Positions 56,801 to 64,000 of a stretch of DNA of 64,000 nt are shown here, one piece after another. Both the position numbers and the translations under genes were made by a program. Source of the stretch: Flaccisagitta enflata (taxonomy: Eukaryota > Chaetognatha > Sagittoidea > Aphragmophora); assembly GCA_965153355.1 (NCBI GenBank), contig OZ231126.1, positions 42,842,001 to 42,906,000 on the forward strand, given 5' to 3'. Below the pieces are notes generated by a model that worked only from the letters and a program-made list of their open reading frames with translations, was not told the DNA's origin and searched no databases. The number at the start of each line of letters is the position of its first letter. Within the stretch, counting starts at the first letter, position 1.

Positions 56801-57773
56801 TGTGAGGGTTGAACAAGTGGAGAGATACTTTACGTTTGCCAGAGTCAAGTATTTCTTACAAAAGTTGATCAAGGAAGGAAAGAGCCTTGTCCCGGATGAA
56901 GCCCGGTTTCTTTTCTTTGATTTTTTTCTCCACCCATTCCTCAAAGCCTATCACCGTAAGGAAGTAGAGCCACGCGATTTTTATATCGCCATTAAGGGAA
57001 GAATCGGAGACGACGAGGCCCTGATGGATTCTTGCATCAGGCAGGTAATGACCAAGTCCGTCTGGTTAGGCTCGTACTTGGAGGCTAAGGAAGGTAGACC
57101 AGCGACTGCAGAAGCAATGGGTGGTCCCCCCGGGTGCGCTCAACCCTACAACCGCCCCCTTCACGCATTGGCGCCAGGGAAGGAATTGATGATGACATGT
57201 AAAAAGGATGTATCTAACTTAAAGGATTATTTGGATGACGCCCTTTACTACGCCATGGACACTCATGATACGAATCAGTACGACGGCACGTTAGTCCTTG
57301 ATTTCGTCTCATTCAGGTTTAGGAAAAAGGTTTTCCATTATTTGCCGGCAGTGTACCCGCAACTTGCGAGATCGATCGGCAAGGCTCTTGCCAAATACGA
57401 CAGGGTGTGCGTGATGTTTTATCCCGACCGTCACGGTAAGCATTTTGAGCAATTGTTTGGCGATGTACCGTCAAGAGTAGTTGACGTTAGGTCCATCGCA
57501 GAAAGTATCGGATGTGAGCAGACGCTGAACGGCATCTCGAATGACGTCACCGGCGGTGACCTTTGTCGGCGTGGAGCGAATTTCTCCGCATCGGTTCAAC
57601 CATCAGTGGAGGCAGTGGTGCATAGAGTCTATAGAGTCAGTCTGTTTTTTGAATTTGCATGGAAGAATTTCCGACTGGGGTTGAAGGAAATGGCAAGAGA
57701 ATTGAGGCGTGAAGCGGATGAAGCCCGCGAAGGACGCGATGGCGCTAGTAGTAGCCGCATGATGCAAGAGTAG
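53880..57773 (+). CDS. large single-exon ORF, 1297 residues, unknown family
   Basis: Starts at an ATG in a strong context (CCCACCATGT) and ends in TAG immediately followed by TGA. The frame is open 15 codons further upstream, but without an ATG. Three parts are visible: an N-terminal globular region (about 1-450); a polar linker (about 455-800) with an acidic stretch, a poly-Ser run near 695, Gln/Ser/Asn-rich repeats, and a basic KRAPPAQRPR motif that could be a nuclear signal; and a C-terminal globular region (about 802-1257) rich in short hydrophobic helices, ending in a charged tail. I see no signal peptide, membrane segment, zinc finger, protease, polymerase or helicase motif. An intronless 3.9-kb ORF in such a landscape could be a domesticated or endogenous large-DNA-virus gene (nimavirus-like if the host is a crustacean), a transposon protein, or an intronless host gene. 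I cannot decide. Confidence 0.7.
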   Translation: MSIPIYSKTGGVPEAGATCTAGVQIEVAEDLLVQNPKLPPIIPPDTTKLPWGGKKYKHTPQNDKKLTSIHEAQQEAKYDKRICMDKDKQQYIREFRAANAFGGVLLKETDKCPNAFIPVGVDTENNDSTLQLSVHIPNHFGKNRHFERHALVQTNTACEDKVHIFSTGETPLKIREFLLRPKNFYVNVKAKQDIGAMAKTFEFDAIEKERIAYVELKDLFTFAMCLAQDPSVARQFLESNPDVHKSYGRFETELGEPGLKQVARLAWPDKCLLKVSFLRDNTNNFDLKKGELTQLQLDYGVNDAKVPQEAGKEISERMMGIPLHWFMRFYGPSDSKTNGYRFNHLLRVCDVLEGARDANELEPMEERILEGIEEKLSNGLAQKCLDSLNILRHYWAMRKTTNGIYKASREGTNMAVVTGPIHPRTKALMEAANRPYVSRVRRGTPMVLAISATDAPTDQTCSTEEPSDGKKRSWKHDKDNVDISGEESDDCIIETDLTKDDNVPEEMQTDEHGQTDTLSEIPDANQSNVTITISSTPTQSGLSVTEVTSSIVAGAELPTLADPDRSSEIVLGHSTSETGAIPKTGTVVKIVEPIRGGVENFVNDEYLEMIEVGNPKGNGQSLKKVLSCVSNMNVVQQKLVTISQSGCLNDGGSSKPKRYSLIDLAKNMDGIKSVAKRRLSRSFMGPTISRNNVNSSSSSSQSLSTDVTREPTKICANDQSVCHTAQSVGPSVSQDARQKISCADNQNLSRIPTNSSQSVNQQANQSLNRQNSNQPINQRIGQKRAPPAQRPRLGPVAPKRGKVESERERLERENHEKVMNGVEWVSRTRMTVQAAVNSFFVSDDALFLENCVKFAREYRLKLDISKSSKNDFIRQLVRSLGGEIQQRFVKKVLDENVFESGPLHAVLKMAWNDMVPAEVLLDSFLRKVDENDLIKAIKMFERHELTRVLRKLAVKFGNSAVLVQWLKEFSFFGNVRVEQVERYFTFARVKYFLQKLIKEGKSLVPDEARFLFFDFFLHPFLKAYHRKEVEPRDFYIAIKGRIGDDEALMDSCIRQVMTKSVWLGSYLEAKEGRPATAEAMGGPPGCAQPYNRPLHALAPGKELMMTCKKDVSNLKDYLDDALYYAMDTHDTNQYDGTLVLDFVSFRFRKKVFHYLPAVYPQLARSIGKALAKYDRVCVMFYPDRHGKHFEQLFGDVPSRVVDVRSIAESIGCEQTLNGISNDVTGGDLCRRGANFSASVQPSVEAVVHRVYRVSLFFEFAWKNFRLGLKEMARELRREADEAREGRDGASSSRMMQE

Positions 57774-59596
57774 TGAGGCGTCGAGACGGTCTTGCGGAGA
57801 GTCGACTTGAGTAGACGTCGCTTGAGGGGTGAAGACCGGTAGGAGCTCACGGCGTTGTTCCAGAGCGGCCTCGTTCGCGTTCTACCGCCGGAAACATAAC
57901 CTAGACTTTTGTCAGTGTGGATACGTCGTCGTAGTAATGAAGCTTTTATGTGAGGCGCGAAAGGTCGTCGATGTTCTTGTCTCTTTTCTTACGTCGTTTC
58001 ATCGATTACCGGTTTTGTTTTCTTACCGTTTCTATGTGGTTTTTTTTTCGTATTTAGTTATCATCATCGTTTCACGATTTGCATTTCCGATTCTTTTTCA
58101 TAACTCTTATTACGATCTGCCTATGATAGTCGCCGTGGCCGTTAGTAGCATCGTCATCGTCGTTGCTTAAAACACTTTTCTTTCTTTTTTTTATGCCGTG
58201 TATGTCGTTTTTTTTTCCGCGCGGATGCTGTATAGTCGTGTTCTTACTATATTGTTGTTGCTTACGCTACTTGCATTATTTGCGTTACTTACGTTTTTTT
58301 TTTTCGTTGACTTTTTTTCCCGCGGTAGTCGTTATCGTCATTATCGTCGCGCGTTTACGGTTCTCTCCTATTTAGTCAACTGCCGTAGTCGCCGTTGTTG
58401 TCTTCGTGACGATCGTGGTTGTTGCATGTGGTCAGTTGTTTTTTTTTCATTCGATCATTTACCGATGCAGGATGCAACATTTGGGTGGTCCCTGCGGTTT
58501 CGAGACCCAGGGCCGTCGTTCTATCACCCACAATCGAATCATCCTAGATACATACATGCGTACATGTTCTCTTTTCCGATATTTTTGCGTTCGCGCGCGA
58601 TGTCAGTTACCGCCAGAAATTCTTTTTTCTCGTATGATCATGTGTCCCGATGCAGATTTGGTTTCTTCTCCGATATATAAAAGCAACACGCGATATCCGT
58701 TGCCGTTGATAGTATTTTCTTTTTTTTCATGATCATGTGCATCATTACCTCGTCGTCGTCGCGGTTGGATTGTGTAGTAGTTTTTTATCTTTCCTGATTA
58801 TTTACCGTCGCCGTTGATTCCTTTTTTTTTCGCGTTTATGATTGTAACGGCTTCCCCTCATTTCCTTTTTTTCGCATATTGAGCGCTTATGCGCCATTAG
58901 ATTCGTCGTCGTTTTCTTTTCTTTTTCTCACCCACTAACTCGGTGGTTTCCGTAGTGGTGGTTGTTGTCGTTCGTTGACGTTGTGGTTGTTTTTTTTTAG
59001 TCTATTTCGACGCAGGATTTAGTCTGCGGACAGCCTATAGCGTCGAGGGGAAGTGTGTTACAGGTAGAATATTGTGTGGAGGCGACAACGGATATCGGTA
59101 GATGGACGATGGCGCTATGATGGATCTAAGGACGATTAGAATCATGGATGAAGATTGAAGTTATATATGAGTTATATTTCGATTGCGTTTAAGTCGTATA
59201 TGAGTCTTGATCCATATTGTTATTGATATTTATATAAACGATCGATTCTTATACTATTGCTTGTGCGCATAACATTTGTTATATTTCTCTTTCTCCCTTT
59301 AGATATTAGATATATGCCTGAGGCTTTAATGATAGTGTTTTGGGTCGTCTATTGGAATCGTGGTACACTACTTGTTGCTTCTTGATTTCCAGAGCCATAA
59401 TACATATACATAGTGCCAGTTGTTGATGAATGCTTACGTGGAACTATCGGAGACACGTTGTGTAAAGACTTGATGAGATACTATCTGACTTTCATAGTCG
59501 TGTGATAACAAGCGTCAGTGGATGGACGCATACTGGCCTTTGCACTCACTCGATATGTCGACGCTCTGAAGGTAAGGGGAAAATATCCTCTTACAA
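57774..59596. other. T-tract and CpG-rich non-coding region after the large ORF
   Basis: 57900-59000 alternates T-runs with CGTCGT/TCGCG motifs, unlike any other part of the window. Reading frames here (57829-58170, 58198-58680) are hydrophobic by base composition and look like artefacts. 59000-59596 returns to ordinary composition with ATATAT motifs. It may contain the 3' UTR of the ORF, but I see no AATAAA close to the stop. Confidence 0.45.
58674..58683 (+). promoter_or_regulatory. TATA-box-like motif
   Basis: TATATAAAAG. No convincing start site or ORF follows, so function is doubtful. Confidence 0.2.
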
Positions 59597-59660
59597 GTGT
59601 GACCAACCAACCGACCGACGGACAAAGTGGGTTGTAGAGTCGCGTGCACGCGACTAAAAA
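59597..59660 (-). mobile_element. HR1 element, hairpin end only
   Basis: GTGTGACC, (AACC/GACC)n, CAAAGTGGGTTGTAGAGTCG, and hairpin AGTCGCGTGCACGCGACT followed by A-run. Confidence 0.7.
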
Positions 59661-60087
59661 CGTGAATCGATGTCAGATGCTAATTTTCAAAAAAATGGGT
59701 CAGCTTTTTTATTCGTTTTTGGCCCCAACCTTAAGGAGACATGGTAATTTTTTTCTTCCTGATACATGATGTATAAAACTACATTCACTTTCTTCAAAGG
59801 GACTTTTTCTAGCTCAAAACGAGATCATAAAGACGTCATAAACATGGACTGTAATGCGCTCCTCAGATTGACTTTTTCAGAGAACCACGCTGAATGCGCT
59901 AGAACATGTCAGGCCATTTGACAGTAAAAGTCTAAAAATGATTGGTGCCGCCATGAGTGAAAGTAGTTACTGGACAGGGGAGATGACACACAAAAAATCA
60001 AGACGCCTGGAAACCTTTTCTTGTACTTTTCAAGACCAGTAATGGGCAGAAACTTATTTTGGTGGTATAGTTATTTCCTAGGTAGTA
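59661..60087. other. unassigned AT-rich stretch
   Basis: No gene or repeat recognised. Confidence 0.35.
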
Positions 60088-60240
60088 AGGCTGAGATTTT
60101 AGCCTTGAGGCCTCGACATGAGCCTTGAGGCTGGAATTTGTTTCATAGGGAATGGGCGGAGAAAAAAGACAAGAAGAATAAAAACAAATTCCCCATATGT
60201 GAGACAACATAGGACATCAGCCACTTCGGGGACGTTGCCC
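60088..60240 (-). mobile_element. HR2 element, alpha type, truncated
   Basis: Minus-strand reading: GGGCAACGTCCCCGAAGTGG, CTATGTTGTCTCACATATGG hairpin region, pyrimidine spacer, two minisatellite units, then lost. Confidence 0.7.
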
Positions 60241-60429
60241 GAAAATGGAATGCTCTTCGGATTGAACACATTTATCCACTTGTGCACTGAATGATATCAA
60301 GGCAAAATTTGCTAAAAAAGCTTCAAAGGGAAAGCTAAGCTCAAGCTAAATACTCATTTGCATCCATAATCATCCGTTCACAAATATCGCAATTGCTGGT
60401 GGATTTTGCGAAAAGTCCTCACTCGAGGC

Positions 60430-60436
60430 TATATAA
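60430..60436 (+). promoter_or_regulatory. TATA-box-like motif
   Basis: TATATAA within GGCTATATAACGCAGC. The sequence is usable in either direction. On the minus strand it lies downstream of the small ORF 60506-60697. Weak. Confidence 0.2.
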
Positions 60437-60505
60437 CGCAGCTTCGTGGTTTCATCAAGCCTCTTACTCAATCTTTTCACTGACTTCATTACAATAAATC
60501 TTTCA

Positions 60506-60697
60506 TCATTTTCTTTGTCTTTTCGTTAAAGCTTGCAAAGCACTACTTCTTTTCGATGTCGCCTCGGCTGTGTACATGATATTCATGCGCTTCTTAGATG
60601 GGATTGAGTAGTAATGTTGTCTAACTTTCATATGCAACGCTAGATTTCGCCTTTCGCTGGGATTCATTTTGTCACTTGCAGTATAAAGGGATAGCAA
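60506..60697 (-). CDS. small hypothetical ORF (63 codons)
   Basis: ATG to TGA, basic product (SERRNLALHMKVRQHYY and a Lys/Arg-rich end). No low-complexity bias, unlike most short ORFs here, but no recognisable family, and 63 codons can occur by chance. Confidence 0.2.
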   Translation of the reverse strand: MLSLYTASDKMNPSERRNLALHMKVRQHYYSIPSKKRMNIMYTAEATSKRSSALQALTKRQRK

Positions 60698-60830
60698 AAG
60701 CGGCGTAATGACATTGTTCCCTGTCTGTTTCAGTTAGTAGGTTAGTGAGAGAAAAGAAACTTATCAAAGATGGCGATATCGTGGGCGATTTTGTAGATAA
60801 ATGATTTCATTTTGAGATTACGTCAAACCA

Positions 60831-61040
60831 TGTCAGGCAGAGTCGAGCAGAGACCGCAAAGTCGTAGTCAGGAATTCATACACAGGCAGAGGACAGCAGC
60901 CAGCCTGAGTCAGGCTGAGTCACGGAGTTCAGCAGAGTAAGGCAAAGTTAGGCAAAGTCTGCAAGTGTCAGGCAGGGTCAGGCAGAGTCAAGCAATAGTC
61001 AGAGGCAGAGTCTGTAAATGTCAGGCAGAGTCAGGCTGTC
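60831..61040. repeat. degenerate GTCAGGCAGA decamer array
   Basis: About 18 imperfect copies of GTCAGGCAGA or AGTCAGGCAG. Confidence 0.75.
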
Positions 61041-61185
61041 TAACGTATCTTATATCGATGCTTGCGTGGGAACGAAAGGATTATAAGACGGCCCAAGTGA
61101 AGGACGTGGGAGGAATGCCGATAGCCGATCTACGATGCTGCGTGGTTTATAAACGCCAAATGTAATCAATTTGGCGCTTTCTATA

Positions 61186-61232
61186 CAGAGAGAGAGAGAG
61201 AGAGAGAGGCAGAGGCAGAGGCAGAGACGGAC

Positions 61233-61301
<69 letters not shown>

Positions 61302-61311
61302 GTCAGACAGA
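61186..61311. repeat. (GA)n-(CAGA)n microsatellite
   Basis: Short GA run, GGCAGA block, then a CAGA tract. Confidence 0.94.
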
Positions 61312-61443
61312 CAGATAAATGGTTAGACGCAGAGAAACACAAGTACGCAGATACTGAATATGATAAATCAGTGTATAAACAGTGCGGAATTAGTGGGACT
61401 GAGAGCTGGGAGATGGAGCTAACTTGGATGAAATAGAACAAAT

Positions 61444-61676
61444 ACCGCGGGGTGACGATATTGTCATGGACGGACGGGCGTGGGTATCTAACTCACTTTC
61501 ACTCACACAGACACAAAAATGATCACAACCGCGGCATGGAAATTGTGCGGTTTTACACTTTTTATCTCAACTGGGACCCACAGATCGACCAACGGACCGA
61601 CAGACCAACGGGCGGACCGATGGAAAGACAGAGAGATAAAGCCTATGATAGAGCCACTGGTCCGCCACTAAAAAGT
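61444..61676 (-). mobile_element. HR1 element, type C
   Basis: Minus-strand reading: AGTGGCGGACCAGTGGCTCT, a worn hairpin, ATCATAGGCTTTATC, CCGT-type body, AAAGTGTAAAACCGC, and GACAATATCGTCACCCCGCG at the other end. Confidence 0.72.
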
Positions 61677-61797
61677 TGATGGACATGGAAACAAAACAAA
61701 ATGAAATAAACTAGCCTTTGTTTACATGTGTTTGTACTGTTTGTAACACGCAAGTTGATGAATATCATTTGCAAGAGGAAAAAAAATCAATATCTTT

Positions 61798-62022
61798 AGG
61801 CGCGTGCACGCGACTCTAAAAGTCACTATGCCTGTCGGACGATCTATCAGTTGGTCTAATGATCAGTCTGTAAGACCGTTGGTCCATTGGTCAGTCTGTC
61901 GGTCTGTAACACTTTTATTTTTATTTTATGGATAGTTTTTGCATTACTGCTTAGTCAGCCTTTTTTATCACTGCCCCTGCTCACTCGCACTTGACTTTGG
62001 TGGTCGTGTATCCGGCTTTGTT
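61798..62022 (+). mobile_element. HR1 element, type A-like, complete
   Basis: GGCGCGTGCACGCGACTCT, CAGT/TTGG body, AACACTTTTATTTTTATT, CACTGCCCCTGCTCA, distal CGCACTTGACTT and tail CGTGTATCCGGCTTTGTT. Confidence 0.78.
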
Positions 62023-62239
62023 TTCATCAAAACAGAGGAGCCATAGAGGCCGGCCAGAATATAGGGTTCACGTGCAATGTTAGATCGATTTAGCTTCTTA
62101 CGATGTCTATGGTGTCTCTTTCATAACATACGGTTATTTTTCTATTGGCTAAGGTGGGATTATACTGTTCTTGTCTGCAACCGGATATCGGGTAAAGTAA
62201 GTCGTCAAAAGGAATGAGGTTTTTCACTGAGATGACCTA

Positions 62240-62748
62240 CAGTAGATGTCGTCTAGACTTGGAAATACGGGGGCCCTCATATCCTAACTACCATTTGCGC
62301 CAATGAAATGAAACTGTGTCTGTATAATGCTTATGTCCTATAGGGTTGACGATGAGGTATGGCAGCTCTGGGGATAGAAAATTCTTTTGAATATACTGAA
62401 ACAAATTTGCTTTGCTCAAACAGCTGCCAGAATTGGTCTTGTGGTTAACTCACTTGACTTCAAATCCCTCTGGATTAATTTCTTTCTTTAGAAGTTCCGG
62501 GTTCGAATCCCGGGCTGGTTTTGCAATTAAAGCAAATAGATGAAGCTGAAATTCTGCCATAAAAGTGATTGATCCTAATATTTTATACTAAAAGTTTTTT
62601 TTGTAAGGTAAGCCGTAGGGGGATGCCATACCGCATTATCAACACCTTAGGGTCTATACATTACACTAGCAAAATATCAGTCCCCTCACTGTACTGATGC
62701 TGAGGTTATGAGCTCCCCCGTATTTCCAAGTCTAGACGACATCTACTG
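62240..62748. mobile_element. TA-flanked palindromic MITE, 509 bp, carrying a tRNA-like unit
   Basis: Ends CAGTAGATGTCGTCTAGACT through AATACGGGGG, exactly inverted at the other end (35 bp). A second mirrored pair lies inside (GTTGACGATGAGGTATGGCA against TGCCATACCGCATTATCAAC). TA on both flanks (62238-62239 and 62749-62750). The tRNA-like unit sits near the centre. Confidence 0.88.
62429..62523 (+). tRNA. tRNA-like sequence with Pol III A and B boxes, probably pseudogene or SINE head
   Basis: About 95 nt. GGTCTTGTGGTTAACTC resembles an A box/D arm, and CCGGGTTCGAATCCCGG is a perfect T arm with B box. The acceptor ends GCCAG and CTGGT pair over five bases, but the next pairs do not match, and the anticodon stem does not form. 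The middle is unusually long and T-rich. Not a functional tRNA as it stands; transcription by Pol III is plausible. Confidence 0.55.
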
Positions 62749-62774
62749 TATCACAATCCGAAAGAATGGAGGAA

Positions 62775-63016
62775 AAGGCCGGACACACATGTCGCGTGTG
62801 GGTAGGCAGGGGAAGTAGCAGAATTGGTCAAAAAATCATTTGGGCAGGGGCAGTGAAGCAACAAATCGTGAATGTTATTCTTCTGAGTACTGGCAGATGG
62901 ACCGGCAGACCGACATACCGACATACCGACCGAGAGACCGAGAGACCGAAATACCGATCGACCGAAATACCGATCGACACAGCGGGCTAAAGAATCGCGC
63001 GCTTGCAACAAAAAAT
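62775..63016 (-). mobile_element. HR1 element, diverged, complete outline
   Basis: Tail complement AAGGCCGGACACACATGTCG, GTAGGCAGGGGAAG, ATTTGGGCAGGGGCAGTGAA, (GACCGAAATACC) body, and the worn hairpin AATCGCGCGCTTGCAAC. Confidence 0.75.
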
Positions 63017-63106
63017 AGTCCAAGCCCGTATAATATGGACATGGCCGTTATCGAGCTCCGATAACTGTAAGACTCAGTGGATGGAGCCAGTAGTGAAAAG
63101 TCCTTA

Positions 63107-63449
63107 ACAAGCCCGACCGGGCAAAGATGCGTCCGGACTGTGTCTCTGCGTGTATTGTTATTGATCATGTGACATATATGGAGAGACAGATGGACGAACA
63201 GACGGCTGAAACGACTGAGTAGTAGGGCAGGCTCTCAAAACACGTTGGTTGATCATTTGTTTCAGTATAGGATCTCACTGTGGCCAAAAACAGCCGAGAA
63301 ACGCGGTTTACGCACAGGCGTAACGGACCGACCGACGGACGGACGGACCGACGGACGGACGGACCGACGGACGGACGGACCGACGGACGGACCGACGGAC
63401 GGACAGACCCTCTTATAGAGATGCGTTCCTGACGGACGCATCTAAAAAG
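63107..63449 (-). mobile_element. HR1 element, type E, complete, AGATGCG arms
   Basis: Tail complement ACAAGCCCGACCGGGC, distal arm AGATGCGTCCG (63125-63135), a unique interior, (GACGGACC)n body, CTTATAGAG, and the terminal hairpin AGATGCGT...ACGCATCT followed by A-run. The arm sequence differs completely from types A-D, but all arm sites agree within the copy. Confidence 0.82.
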
Positions 63450-64000
63450 AAGGCGCCTCGTCATCATGGCAAATTAAGTCTAAGCAACGGTAACAGCGTA
63501 ATTTGCGACAATACCAACAACATAATGCGCCTTTTGCGAAAGTGTTGATATTAATGGCAGAAATGAGTATCAAATGGAAAGGGGGGCAAGTGCCGGGCAA
63601 CGACAATTTATTAGCGGTTGTGGCTGCGGCAATGGCGACGGTGGCGGTGGTGTTGGTGATGGTGGTGAATCACCACTGGTGATGGTGATGGTGAAGGCGA
63701 TAGTGGTAATGGTGGTGGCGGAGGCGGTTGCGGTGGCGTTGATGGTGATGTTGATGGCGGCGGTGGCGGTCGCGGCAGTCCAGGAGGTGGTGGTTCTGCT
63801 GCTTTCTTTGCTTATTATTTGCCTCTTAGTAAAAGAGATTCCTTGGATTTTCCCACTGAAAGCTTTGAAGCGATGAGAAGGGATTACAAGGGGGAGAAGG
63901 AGGAGGGGGAAAGGAGGAGGAGAAGAAGGAGGAGGAGAGGGAGGAGGAAGAATGGTAGAAGAGGTGTGGAGAAGAAAGGACGCTGGATAATAAGGAGAAA
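63450..64000. repeat. GGT/GGC-rich and GGA-rich simple sequence
   Basis: 63618-63800 is an imperfect GGTGGTGAT/GGC trinucleotide stretch; 63870-63960 is a GGA-rich purine tract. The ORF 63574-63876 is a product of this bias. No gene seen. Confidence 0.6.

Noticed and set aside
56171-56944. Minus-strand ORF inside the large ORF
   Set aside because: Antisense shadow; it has no start context and no motif.
53880-57773. Naming the large ORF as a specific nimavirus (white spot virus-like) protein
   Set aside because: I recognise no motif that supports a named protein; the virus link is only a hypothesis from size, lack of introns and context.
57829-58680. Two hydrophobic ORFs after the large ORF (57829-58170, 58198-58680)
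   Set aside because: Their hydrophobicity follows from T-runs; no conserved motif, and the frames overlap low-complexity sequence.
62429-62523. Functional tRNA gene
   Set aside because: The T arm is perfect, but the acceptor stem is incomplete and no anticodon stem forms; it sits in a MITE.

Overview
The window looks like a euchromatic but strongly repeat-loaded nuclear genome segment from an invertebrate animal. Three things suggest this: very long perfect microsatellites (roughly a tenth of the sequence), a Jockey-type non-LTR retrotransposon, and many palindromic DNA-transposon derivatives with clean target-site duplications. I cannot name the species. An arthropod (for example a crustacean) or a mollusc fits best. 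There is no operon structure, ribosome-binding site or other prokaryotic signature, and no confident multi-exon host gene.

Layout. 1-18 kb: microsatellites (CTTT, GA, CT, GT, GAT, CTT, GTT), dispersed hairpin elements, and two large palindromic MITEs (6286-7022 and 8161-8776). 18.8-29.5 kb: a GC-richer block read on the minus strand. It holds a 426-codon acidic ORF and, separately, an apparently intact non-LTR retrotransposon: ORF1 with three CCHC knuckles, ORF2 with APE endonuclease and reverse transcriptase, and a possible third open stretch. A 508-bp MITE with 9-bp target duplications lies between the two. 29.5-50 kb: mostly dispersed elements, including a dense modular cluster at 41-46.8 kb. 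53.9-57.8 kb: one uninterrupted 1297-codon plus-strand ORF of unknown family, followed by an odd T-tract/CpG-rich stretch. 59.6-64 kb: more dispersed elements, including a TA-flanked palindromic MITE with a tRNA-like Pol III promoter unit near its apex.

Most of the non-microsatellite sequence belongs to two families of short non-autonomous elements, here called HR1 and HR2. HR1 (about 39 full, partial or degenerate copies) starts after a T-run with a hairpin (type A AGTCGCGTGCTACGCGACT), has a body rich in (CCGT)n, carries a distal arm matching the hairpin, and ends in a tail reading CCGTGTATCCGGCCTTGTT. HR2 (about 12 copies) starts GGGCAGCGGCC, has two successive hairpins, a 20-22-bp minisatellite body, an inverted copy of the hairpins, and a tail containing GGGTACCGCTGACCAT. 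Both resemble helentron-associated (HINE/DINE-like) elements in architecture, and they fuse with each other in modular strings.

The most interesting points are: (1) three-site covariation of the HR1 arms between subtypes; (2) HR1/HR2 chimeras; (3) the unknown 1297-residue protein; (4) a double stop/start overlap between the retrotransposon ORFs, together with an endonuclease motif upstream of the first AUG of ORF2; (5) the tRNA-like unit inside a palindromic MITE.
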